From Candidatus Hydrogenedens sp. (GTDB lineage Bacteria > Hydrogenedentota > Hydrogenedentia > Hydrogenedentales > Hydrogenedentaceae): a stretch of DNA of 20,826 nucleotides. The stretch spans positions 1 through 20,826 of the forward strand of contig DAOSUS010000050.1 in the NCBI GenBank assembly GCA_035378955.1, read 5' to 3'. The position numbers were made by a program, and so were the translations under genes. The notes beneath the pieces were generated by a model. The model had not been told where the DNA came from. It saw nothing but the letters and a program-made list of their open reading frames with translations, and ran no database searches. Shown one piece after another: positions 13,714 through 20,826 of this stretch (positions within the stretch are counted from its first letter, which is position 1; every line of letters begins with the position of its first letter).

Positions 13714-16248
13714 ATGACAAAGAAAATACTTATATCTCCCCAAGAAATGCGTCAAAAAGGTGAAATTAAGGTAAAGAATATTCCTGTAAATCAGTATCAG
13801 CGGAATTTGAAACAGGAATTAGAGGCAAATGAGGGGATAACACCAGAAATAGCGATACGAATATATCGTGATATGGTGATTATTCGTGAATTTGAAACAA
13901 TGCTGGATAAGATAAAAAAGTTAGGTTCGTATGAAGGGATAGAGTATCAGCATGCAGGACCAGCACATCTCTCTATAGGCCAGGAAGGAAGTGCCGTTGG
14001 GGAATGTGTTTTTCTTCGTGTTTATGACCACATTTTTGGTAGTCATCGTAGTCATGGAGAAATCATTGCAAAGGGATTGCGTGCTATTCGCGATTTAACG
14101 GGAAATCATCTTACTGAAATAATGAAATCCTATTGGGAAGGGAAGATATTACAGGTTGTTGAAAGTCATGAACCGGACTGGTCTCCTCTTGTTGTAAAAG
14201 GAGAAAAAAACAAGGTTCTTTTGAAAACAAATGAGGAAGAGGAATTAGGAATTGATTTTTTACTGTATGGACTGTTATCGGAAATTTTCGGGCGCGAGTA
14301 TGGTTTTAATAAAGGGATGGGCGGTTCTATGCATGCCTTCTTTACACCGTTTGGTGTATATCCTGCTAATGCAATTGTAGGAGGAAGTGCAGATATAGCC
14401 ACAGGTTCCGCTTTGTATCGGAAGGTTCGTAAATTGAAGGGTATTACTATAGCAAATATCGGAGACGCTTCTGTGGCATGCGGACCCGTATGGGAAGCAA
14501 TGATGTTTTCTGTAATGGGACAATATAAAAATCTGTGGGATGATGAACATAAAGGCGGATTGCCCATCGTCTTTAATTTTATGGATAACTTTTATGGGAT
14601 GGGTGGACAACCTATAGGTGAGACCGCCGGTTTTGAACGATTGGCACGCGTTGGTTGCGGATTAAACCCTGAAAATATGCATGCAGAAGTAGTGGATGGA
14701 AATAACCCCTTAGCCGTTGCCGATGCTTATCGGAGGAAAATGCCCTTATTAGAAAGTGGGCAGGGTCCTGTATTGCTGGATGTAATATGCTATCGCCAAT
14801 CCGGACATTCTCCGAGCGACCAATCTGCCTATCGCGACCATGAAGAAATTGAAATGTGGAAATCCGTTGACCCGATAATTGAGTTTGCAGAAAAGATAAA
14901 ATCAGCAGGTTTAGCCACCGAAACAGAATTAGAAAAAGTCAAGGCGTATGCCCAGAAGAAAGTGAAAAAAGCATGTCTATTAGCGACAAGTAGTGAAATT
15001 TCACCCCGTATGCGTTTAACGCAGACTTCAGGTCTTGCCAATTTAATGTTCTCAAATAAGGAGGAAAAAGAACTGCCCGGACTGGAAAGCCCTTCGGATG
15101 TATTAATTCCTTATGAGGAAAATCCACGATTAAAGAAGATAGAGAAGAAATCACGGGTGGGCATAGATGAAAATGGCAAACCGTTAAAAGCAACTCAAGC
15201 AGTTACCTTTGGAGAAGCCATTTTTGAATCAATTTTATACCATTTTTATCATGACTCAAGGCTCATCGCTTACGGTGAGGAAAATCGGGATTGGGGTGGT
15301 GCTTTTGCCGTATATCAAGGTTTAACAGAAGCCCTTCCCTATCATCGCCTTTTTAATTCACCCATATCCGAAGGTGCTATTGTAGGAACAGCAGTTGGCG
15401 TTGCTATGGAAGGAGGAAGACCCTTAGTAGAATTGATGTATTGTGATTTTATGGGTCGAGCAGGGGATGAAGTATTTAACCAATTACCCAAATGGCAAGC
15501 CATGTCCGCTGGTGAGTTAAAAATGCCGGTAGTCCTTCGGGTATCTGTCGGAGCAAAATATGGTGCCCAACATTCACAAGATTGGACGGCGTTATGTTCA
15601 CACATTCCGGGTTTGAAGGTTGTTTTTCCCGCAACGCCGTATTCCGCCAAAGGACTTATTGCATCTGCTTTGAGTGGTAGTGACCCGGTAATTTTCTTTG
15701 AAAGTCAACGGCTTTATAATCAGGTAGAAATTTTCCACAAACAAGGTGTCCCTAAAGAATATTATAGATTGCCGATTGGAGAGCCAGAGATTATTAAAGA
15801 AGGAAAAGACCTGACCATCATGACTTTTGGAGCAACCCTCTACCGTGCTTGGGATGCCGCACAGCGTTTTGAAAACGAATACGGGATTAGTGTCGAATTG
15901 ATAGATGGGCAAACACTTGTGCCTATCAATTACGAACCTATAGTCAAATCCATAAAGAAAACAGGAAAACTCATCCTTGCAAGCGATGCTTGTGAACGAG
16001 GTAGTTACTTACATACCGTAGCGGGACAATTAACTCAAATAGCCTTTGATTATCTGGATGCCCCTATTTGTGTTATCGGGTCCCCCAATTGGATTGTTCC
16101 ACCTGCCGAATTGGAAGAAAGTTACTTCCCTCAACCATTCAGTTTTCTGGATGCCTATCACCAGCAAATTAAGCCCCTTCCAGACTATGTCCCTAAAACA
16201 TATCGCACCCAAGAAATCTTTATTCAGTTAAATCGCAAAGGTGTATAA
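13714..16248 (+). CDS. Fused alpha-beta E1 component of a thiamine-diphosphate 2-oxoacid dehydrogenase
   Basis: This 844-residue protein joins both E1 subunits found in pyruvate, branched-chain 2-oxoacid and acetoin dehydrogenases. The alpha part (about 45-430) has SIGQEGSAVGECVF, GSHRSHGEIIAKG, NKGMGGSMH, the thiamine-diphosphate motif GDA (250-252) ending at NFMDN (288-292), and RQSGHSPSDQSAYR. The beta part (about 490-830) has AVTFGEAIFESIL, YGEENRDWGGAF, PISEGAIVGTAVGVAMEG, QHSQDWTALCSHIPGLKVVFPATPYSAKGL and a C-terminal transketolase domain. The motif has GDA for the usual GDG and a longer gap before the Asn. E1 decarboxylates a 2-oxoacid and passes the acyl group to a lipoyl E2, but no E2 or E3 gene is in the window. 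AAAGGA lies upstream of the ATG. GH31 follows after 26 bases. The class is secure; the substrate (pyruvate, branched-chain 2-oxoacid or acetoin) is not resolved. Confidence 0.88.
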   Translation: MTKKILISPQEMRQKGEIKVKNIPVNQYQRNLKQELEANEGITPEIAIRIYRDMVIIREFETMLDKIKKLGSYEGIEYQHAGPAHLSIGQEGSAVGECVFLRVYDHIFGSHRSHGEIIAKGLRAIRDLTGNHLTEIMKSYWEGKILQVVESHEPDWSPLVVKGEKNKVLLKTNEEEELGIDFLLYGLLSEIFGREYGFNKGMGGSMHAFFTPFGVYPANAIVGGSADIATGSALYRKVRKLKGITIANIGDASVACGPVWEAMMFSVMGQYKNLWDDEHKGGLPIVFNFMDNFYGMGGQPIGETAGFERLARVGCGLNPENMHAEVVDGNNPLAVADAYRRKMPLLESGQGPVLLDVICYRQSGHSPSDQSAYRDHEEIEMWKSVDPIIEFAEKIKSAGLATETELEKVKAYAQKKVKKACLLATSSEISPRMRLTQTSGLANLMFSNKEEKELPGLESPSDVLIPYEENPRLKKIEKKSRVGIDENGKPLKATQAVTFGEAIFESILYHFYHDSRLIAYGEENRDWGGAFAVYQGLTEALPYHRLFNSPISEGAIVGTAVGVAMEGGRPLVELMYCDFMGRAGDEVFNQLPKWQAMSAGELKMPVVLRVSVGAKYGAQHSQDWTALCSHIPGLKVVFPATPYSAKGLIASALSGSDPVIFFESQRLYNQVEIFHKQGVPKEYYRLPIGEPEIIKEGKDLTIMTFGATLYRAWDAAQRFENEYGISVELIDGQTLVPINYEPIVKSIKKTGKLILASDACERGSYLHTVAGQLTQIAFDYLDAPICVIGSPNWIVPPAELEESYFPQPFSFLDAYHQQIKPLPDYVPKTYRTQEIFIQLNRKGV

Positions 16249-16274
16249 TTAAACCTCATTAAAAAGGTCAAACA

Positions 16275-18005
16275 GTGTTGAGAATTTTATTAAAAATTTT
16301 AAAGTGGGCTGGTATTACTTTATTGGTATTTTTTGTATTTATTTGGTTTTGGATTATCCTCCCTTTTTGGGGTATATACCCGCTTAATTACAACCGATAC
16401 ACAGAACGGACAAAAATTCCTTCCTGGGTCCTGGAATGCTGGGTTTGGGAAGATGACCAGAATACAGCCGATTTTACATTGGAATTGGTGAATGGATATA
16501 TCGAAAATGATTTTCCTGTCCGCACGGTTCTGATTGATAGTCCCTGGTCGCTTCGCTATAACGACTTTACAGTGGACGAAGAGCGATTTCCAAATCCGAA
16601 AGAATTTTTTAAATATTTTGAAGACCGAAATATCCGTGTGGTTCTTTGGATGACCAGTATGGTTAATAGTGAAAATCCGGATACTGCTATAAAAAATGCA
16701 GAAGACTTTTACCAGGAAGCCCGTAACAAAGGGTATTTGTTAGGAAATGGCAGACAGGTTCGCTGGTGGAAAGGTAAAGGAGGATTTATTGATTATACAA
16801 ATCCACAAGCAATGCAGTGGTGGCGTTCTTTACAAAATCAGGTGCTTAATTTAGGCGTAGACGGCTGGAAATTGGATGGTTCTGCTACATTATTACGAAC
16901 ATCACTGGGTCCCCTTCCTATGTTTTATGTCCGCGGACATAAAGGTATTGTAACTACTCGAAAATATATGGATTATTATTATCGGGAAGAACTGAATTAC
17001 GGTAAATCTGTAAATCCTGAATTTGCTACATTAGCCCGCTCTATTGATTCACCTACTCCCTGGGCACACCCCGAAGGTTTTGCCCCGTTAAATGCGTCTA
17101 CAGTAAACTGGGTTGGGGATAATAAATACGAATGGGAATACGAGAAACGTGGACTCGAAAGGGCTATTTATTATATCCTGCGAAGTGCCAAATTGGGATA
17201 CTGTGTTATAGGTTCAGATATTGCAGGTTATCACGGAGCAGAACCTATTCCTGCAGATTTATATATCCGCTGGACACAGTTTTCTACCTTCTGCGGCTTA
17301 TTTCTGAACGGTGGACACGGCGAACGGAGAATGTGGAAACGCTCCGAATTAGAATTTGATTTGGTTCGGAAATATTCATGGCTACACACAGAATTATTAC
17401 CCTATATGTATAGTTATGTAGCCCAATGGTCCGAAGGTGGAAAGCCATTAATGCGACCCATGAAAGAGGGAAAATATCAATATATGTTCGGTGATTACCT
17501 GTTAGTGGCTCCTATTTATCAAAAAATAAGCACGCGTTCTGTTGTTTTACCCAAAGGAAAATGGAGATGGTGGTTTAGCGATACACAAACTATAGAAGGA
17601 GGGCAAACAATAACAAATTCGTATGAGATTGACAAATACCCTGTTTTTATCAAAGAAGGGGCTATTATACCGATGTATATCAGTCGTTCCTATACAGGTA
17701 TCGGAGACAAAGACTGGGAAGGATATTTAGTTCTGAATATTTACCCTGAAGGAAATAATTCATTTACAGTGCATTACCCCGACTATTCAGGACAGATGAC
17801 AGTCAAAGTTTCCAAAGGAACTGATTTAACCATTGAGATGGAAGGGCTTATAAAACCGCATATCCTCCGCATTCTTACTCCTCAAAAGCCCACAGAAATT
17901 TTAAAAGATAACGAACCAATTACCGATTTTATCTACCAGCCCGAAAATCAAAGACTAATTATCAAAAGTTCCGACACCACCACAAAAAAATACACCATAA
18001 AATAA
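16275..18005 (+). CDS. Membrane-anchored glycoside hydrolase family 31 protein
   Basis: This 576-residue GH31 enzyme hydrolyses alpha-linked sugars by family. The GTG at 16275 follows AAGGT at good spacing; the next codon is TTG. A single membrane segment (about 12-33) is followed directly by the catalytic barrel. The N-terminal beta-sandwich of some 200 residues usual in GH31 is missing. Barrel landmarks: PSWVLECWVWED, FPNPKEFFKYFEDRNIRVVLW, GVDGWKLDGS (candidate nucleophile D201), NWVGDN (candidate acid/base D282), SDIAGYHG, RWTQFSTFCGLFLNGG, PYMYSYVAQWSEGGKPLMRPM and GDYLLVAPIYQ. C-terminal beta domains follow (VVLPKGKWRWWFSD). The active site probably faces outward, tethered to the inner membrane. 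The substrate is not deducible; alpha-glucosidase, alpha-xylosidase and sulfoquinovosidase all belong here. It is apparently cotranscribed with the E1 gene. Confidence 0.88.
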   Translation: MLRILLKILKWAGITLLVFFVFIWFWIILPFWGIYPLNYNRYTERTKIPSWVLECWVWEDDQNTADFTLELVNGYIENDFPVRTVLIDSPWSLRYNDFTVDEERFPNPKEFFKYFEDRNIRVVLWMTSMVNSENPDTAIKNAEDFYQEARNKGYLLGNGRQVRWWKGKGGFIDYTNPQAMQWWRSLQNQVLNLGVDGWKLDGSATLLRTSLGPLPMFYVRGHKGIVTTRKYMDYYYREELNYGKSVNPEFATLARSIDSPTPWAHPEGFAPLNASTVNWVGDNKYEWEYEKRGLERAIYYILRSAKLGYCVIGSDIAGYHGAEPIPADLYIRWTQFSTFCGLFLNGGHGERRMWKRSELEFDLVRKYSWLHTELLPYMYSYVAQWSEGGKPLMRPMKEGKYQYMFGDYLLVAPIYQKISTRSVVLPKGKWRWWFSDTQTIEGGQTITNSYEIDKYPVFIKEGAIIPMYISRSYTGIGDKDWEGYLVLNIYPEGNNSFTVHYPDYSGQMTVKVSKGTDLTIEMEGLIKPHILRILTPQKPTEILKDNEPITDFIYQPENQRLIIKSSDTTTKKYTIK

Positions 18006-18104
18006 AGTAGATTTTTCTGAAAAAAATTTATGTAAATCTTATGGTTACATCTTAAAACCCTTGTCTATCTTACCGTAAATTTTTTAGTTATATTTCTTTT
18101 AAAG

Positions 18105-18153
18105 AACAAAACCATCTATTTTATTAAGTTTTAGGTTTTGTTGTTAAGTTTTA
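18105..18153 (+). repeat. Inverted and direct repeats upstream of the secreted hypothetical gene
   Basis: AACAAAACC (18105-18113) and GGTTTTGTT (18134-18142) are a perfect 9-base inverted repeat. TTAAGTTTTA occurs at 18124-18133 and again at 18144-18153, 20 bases apart. They lie 65-115 bases before the ATG at 18219 and could be regulator sites. I see no convincing -35/-10 pair here. Confidence 0.35.
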
Positions 18154-18218
18154 AAATGGTTGTGTGGTAAACTAAATAATAGATGTTCCTTTTTCGTTTT
18201 ATTATAAGGAGATATAAA

Positions 18219-19154
18219 ATGAATTGTAGCGGACAAATAAAAAAAGTTGTTTATAGTTTGAGTATAGGGGTGTTTTTATTTGTTAATACATCCCTTTTTG
18301 CACAAATGGATGAAAACAATTTATCAGAAAATTATCCGAATTTATACGGAAGCAGGCCGTTATTGGATAATCAATTTACGGTAGGTGGACGAAAACTTAA
18401 AAATATCCAACCGCAATATGGAGGGAAAAGAATTGATGAGAGGGCTCTGTATAACCCGCGTTTAGATGAGGCTTTTGATTATATGGGAAAGCCACTCTAT
18501 TCCCCCAATCCATATAGTTACCCACGACTGGTAAATCCGTATGTATATAATCCGCAAACGATAACTGAACAACCTCCAATCACATCGTTCGCTCCGTATA
18601 GGGCTCCTAATTATCCTATTTCACCAGAAAGCAATGCATCTGTTTCACAAAAACAACAGAAGGAAATGGTTTCTATTTCTCCCATCATCCCGGCTATTAT
18701 CGGGGCTATTGATGCTATGTATCGAGAGAACAAAAATGAAAAAGAGGGCTTTTCTGGGTCTAAACAGTTATCTTTAGATGGATGGTATGGCGATATTCGA
18801 GCAATATCAAAACAAAGCGGTCGTTTCAGTTTCCGTAATACGAATGGAGAAACTGTATCAGGAACATATTCTATAATAGGTTCACGGATTAATTTTAATA
18901 TTAATCATTACGGAAAAGAAAAAACTGAATACTGGGCAGGTAGTAGTTATCAATTGGGTTCAGGTAGCAATATAAATGTACGTAGTAATATCGGTTCTAT
19001 TACAGGGTCATCTTCATCTTTTGGCGACAATTACAGGTATCAATTCAATACCCCTAATCCTAATTATGAGGTAGAAATCCGCAATACCAGTAAAACCTCC
19101 CAATCCATCCGTGTAAAAGGCGATAACAATTATCAATACGGCTATATTAACTAA
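18219..19154 (+). CDS. Secreted protein of unknown function
   Basis: The ATG at 18219 is chosen because AAGGAG sits just upstream; an in-frame ATG at 18183 would put a site-less, non-signal stretch before it. The 311-residue product has a signal peptide (about 1-28, ending SLFA). A Pro/Asn/Tyr-rich, probably disordered segment follows (about 35-135). After a short hydrophobic stretch (SPIIPAIIGAIDAMY) comes a C-terminal beta-rich region from LSLDGWYGDI, rich in Gly, Ser and Asn, with GRFSFRNTNGETVSGTYSII and GSGSNINVRSNIGSITG. I recognise no family. It may be a surface or periplasmic protein. The gene stands alone and converges with the cystathionine lyase gene, 40 bases apart, without an evident terminator. 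Confidence 0.82.
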   Translation: MNCSGQIKKVVYSLSIGVFLFVNTSLFAQMDENNLSENYPNLYGSRPLLDNQFTVGGRKLKNIQPQYGGKRIDERALYNPRLDEAFDYMGKPLYSPNPYSYPRLVNPYVYNPQTITEQPPITSFAPYRAPNYPISPESNASVSQKQQKEMVSISPIIPAIIGAIDAMYRENKNEKEGFSGSKQLSLDGWYGDIRAISKQSGRFSFRNTNGETVSGTYSIIGSRINFNINHYGKEKTEYWAGSSYQLGSGSNINVRSNIGSITGSSSSFGDNYRYQFNTPNPNYEVEIRNTSKTSQSIRVKGDNNYQYGYIN

Positions 19155-19194
19155 TATTAAGTTATATATCTGTATCTTTTATCCGTCTTTTTTG

Positions 19195-20334
19195 TTATCC
19201 CAATGCTTGACAGAGGTCGGAAAGGAGATCATTGATGTCTTCAATACCAATGCTAAGACGGACAAGGGTTGGGGTAACGCCTAATTTTTGTTTTTTCTCT
19301 TCCGATAAACCTGCGTGAGTCATATAATAGGGAACGCAAAACAGAGATTCAACTGCCCCTAAACTTTCTGCAAGTGTGAATATTTTTGCCCGTTGGTAGA
19401 AATTTTCAAGTGTTTCCATATCGTTCAGTTCCATTGAAACCATTCCTCCAAATCGGAGCATTTGTTTCCGTGCAATATCCAGAATGGGTTCTTTTCCCAG
19501 TCCGGGATAGTAAATCTTTTTGATTTTAGGATGATGAGCAAGATATTGAACAACCTTTTCTGCGTTATCACAATGGCGTTCCATTCGCACATGGAGGGTT
19601 TTAATCCCTCGTAGTAGCAGATAGCAATCAAAAGGTGATGGGACTGCACCTATACTATTTTGTATCAGATGGATGGCCTTGATGTCTTCTGGATTTTTAA
19701 CGGTAACAGCACCTCCAAGCACATCGGAATGCCCTCCTAAATATTTTGTGCTACTATGCACTACATAATCGGCTCCTAAAAGTATCGGCTTTTGTAGATA
19801 GGGTGTGGCAAATGTATTGTCCACAGCAAGTTTAAGTCCATATTTTTTAGAAATCTGTGCTATTGCCGATATATCAACAATATTAAGCAATGGGTTTGTC
19901 GGGGATTCTACCCATATAAGCCGGGGCTTTTTTAATTTTTGAATTGCCTGTTCAAAGGATAGCGGATTGTTATCCTCGGCGTATGCTACCTCGATACCCC
20001 ATTGAGAATATATCTTATCCAGCAGGCGCACTGTTCCTCCGTATAAATCATGCCCTGCTACAATACCATCGCCCGGAGATAGTGTCTGTATAATTGCAGA
20101 TATAGCCGCAACACCGGAAGCAAAACATGCTGTAGCAGAACCTTCTTCCAATTGGGTAATACATTCCTCTAAACTTTTTCGCGTTGGATTTTGTGTCCGT
20201 GTATATTCAAATCCTTTGTGTTTTCCCGGCTCCAATTGCTGGAATGTTGTAGCAAGGTGAATAGGTGTAACTACGGCACCGGTTAAAGGGTCGGGGGCCT
20301 GTCCCGCATGTATAGCACGAGTACCAAATTCCAT
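19195..20334 (-). CDS. Cystathionine gamma-lyase or gamma-synthase (PLP-dependent)
   Basis: This 379-residue fold-type I PLP enzyme belongs to the Cys/Met metabolism family. It has the start FGTRAIHAGQAPDP, FEYTRTQNPTR (42-52, phosphate and substrate binding), DLYGGTVRLL with the PLP-stacking tyrosine, VESPTNPLL, VDNTFATPYLQKP, the Schiff-base lysine K197 in HSSTKYLGGHSD, and ESLGAVESL near the end. Lyase (cystathionine to cysteine, 2-oxobutyrate and ammonia) and synthase (homoserine ester to cystathionine) share these motifs. The gene directly upstream is cystathionine beta-synthase, ending 23 bases before this start, which favours the lyase role in reverse transsulfuration. A strong AGGAGAG ribosome-binding site precedes the ATG. 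The enzyme is cytoplasmic. Confidence 0.93.
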   Translation of the reverse strand: MEFGTRAIHAGQAPDPLTGAVVTPIHLATTFQQLEPGKHKGFEYTRTQNPTRKSLEECITQLEEGSATACFASGVAAISAIIQTLSPGDGIVAGHDLYGGTVRLLDKIYSQWGIEVAYAEDNNPLSFEQAIQKLKKPRLIWVESPTNPLLNIVDISAIAQISKKYGLKLAVDNTFATPYLQKPILLGADYVVHSSTKYLGGHSDVLGGAVTVKNPEDIKAIHLIQNSIGAVPSPFDCYLLLRGIKTLHVRMERHCDNAEKVVQYLAHHPKIKKIYYPGLGKEPILDIARKQMLRFGGMVSMELNDMETLENFYQRAKIFTLAESLGAVESLFCVPYYMTHAGLSEEKKQKLGVTPTLVRLSIGIEDINDLLSDLCQALG

Positions 20335-20357
20335 GTTCTCTCCTTTTGCCTTATGTT

Positions 20358-20826
20358 TTATTTTTCCATCTGTTTTCGCAACTGATAAAAGTATATCAAA
20401 TCTGTGCGAGTAACAATCCCGATTAAACGATTCTTTTGTCGAATAATAACCGCAGGGTTCCCGGCTAACAATAAACGATATACTTCCTCCGTTTTTGTTT
20501 CGGCGTCAAGCACAGGTAGAGGATGTGCCATTATCTCAGATAATGGTGTCGTTGGCAATTTCCCTTGATGTAAGGCATGCATAATTGTGATTTCTTCCAC
20601 AGAGCCAATAACTTCTTCTCCCTCTACAATCGGTATTTGCGATATGCTTTTTTCACGGAACAATTGAATAGCAGTTTCTAAAGTCTGTTCTTTATTTAAT
20701 GTCCAGATATGCCCTTCCCTACCTAAAATTTCGAGGACTTTCCCGATATGGGTCTGGTCTGGCGAAATATCGGTAAAACCATTCTTAAACATCCATTCAT
20801 CATCATAGGCTTTACTTAAATAATTT
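20358..20826 (-). CDS. cbs: Cystathionine beta-synthase, C-terminal part (5' end beyond window)
   Basis: The frame is open to the right edge, so the ATG at 20792 is internal rather than the start; 156 codons are visible. The first visible residues, NYLSKAYDDEWMFKNGF, match the end of the catalytic domain of bacterial cystathionine beta-synthases, where this block precedes the regulatory tail. A pair of CBS motifs follows (ETAIQLFREKSISQIPIVEGEEVIGSV and LAGNPAVIIRQKNRLIGIVTRTDL), a Bateman module that often binds adenosyl ligands and tunes activity. The enzyme condenses homocysteine with serine to cystathionine, the substrate of the lyase encoded 23 bases downstream. The catalytic lysine and PLP site lie outside the window. 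Confidence 0.88.
   Translation of the reverse strand, partial: NYLSKAYDDEWMFKNGFTDISPDQTHIGKVLEILGREGHIWTLNKEQTLETAIQLFREKSISQIPIVEGEEVIGSVEEITIMHALHQGKLPTTPLSEIMAHPLPVLDAETKTEEVYRLLLAGNPAVIIRQKNRLIGIVTRTDLIYFYQLRKQMEK

Noticed and set aside
14166..14610. Minus-strand open frames of 133 and 111 codons opposite the E1 gene
   Set aside because: Shadows of a gene with clear thiamine-diphosphate enzyme motifs.
18030..18049. ATGTAA / TTACAT hairpin as a terminator after the GH31 gene
   Set aside because: The 6-bp AT-rich stem has no T-run on the plus strand; the run lies on the wrong side.
20358..20792. A complete stand-alone 144-residue CBS-domain protein starting at 20792
   Set aside because: The frame is open to the window edge, and the upstream codons match the end of the cystathionine beta-synthase catalytic domain.

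Overview
This window looks like bacterial chromosome from an AT-rich, probably diderm organism. Genes are closely packed, start with ATG (one GTG, one TTG), often have AGGA-type ribosome-binding sites, and have sigma70-like promoters. Secreted sugar hydrolases, a lipobox-bearing foldase and membrane-associated thioredoxins point to an envelope-rich, saccharolytic bacterium. The fused 2-oxoacid dehydrogenase E1 and the DNRLRE and TPR proteins are reminiscent of uncultivated PVC- or Hydrogenedentota-like lineages, but the taxonomy is a guess. I saw no tRNA, rRNA, CRISPR array, insertion sequence or phage gene.

Layout. (1) 1-1315, minus: the start of a secreted zinc-dependent phospholipase C-like protein joined to a DNRLRE-type module, cut by the left edge. 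(2) 1472-2632, minus: anmK, divergent from a DprA-like gene (2777-3748, plus). The two share a promoter region whose -35 boxes form one palindrome. (3) 3805-4551, minus: adk, converging on the DprA-like gene across a bidirectional terminator. (4) 4725-7391, plus: a secreted GH2 exo-beta-glucosaminidase-like enzyme with its own promoter. (5) 7392-7909: a 518-base stretch without a convincing protein gene. It ends in a strong orphan rho-independent terminator, preceded by an exact anti-Shine-Dalgarno octamer and a hairpin; it is a candidate small RNA or attenuator. (6) 7910-10571, plus: a small zinc-ribbon-like protein and a cytoplasmic protein with 16 almost perfectly regular 42-residue TPR repeats. 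(7) 10665-13554, plus: a foldase lipoprotein, a LolA/DUF2092-like plus thioredoxin fusion, and a membrane-anchored TlpA/ResA-like thioredoxin, probably one operon. (8) 13714-18005, plus: a fused alpha-beta E1 dehydrogenase followed 26 bases later by a membrane-anchored GH31 glycosidase. (9) 18219-19154, plus: a secreted protein of unknown function. (10) 19195-20826, minus: cystathionine gamma-lyase/synthase downstream of the 3' end of a cystathionine beta-synthase gene cut by the right edge.

How the genes work together. The foldase and two thioredoxin-like proteins form a plausible envelope-protein folding and thiol-redox unit. The cbs-cgl pair implies reverse transsulfuration (homocysteine to cysteine). 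AnmK (recycling of anhydro-MurNAc), the glucosaminidase-like GH2 and the GH31 enzyme all concern amino-sugar or glycan use, but they lie in separate transcription units. The most unusual non-coding signal is the terminator and anti-SD region at about 7738-7856.
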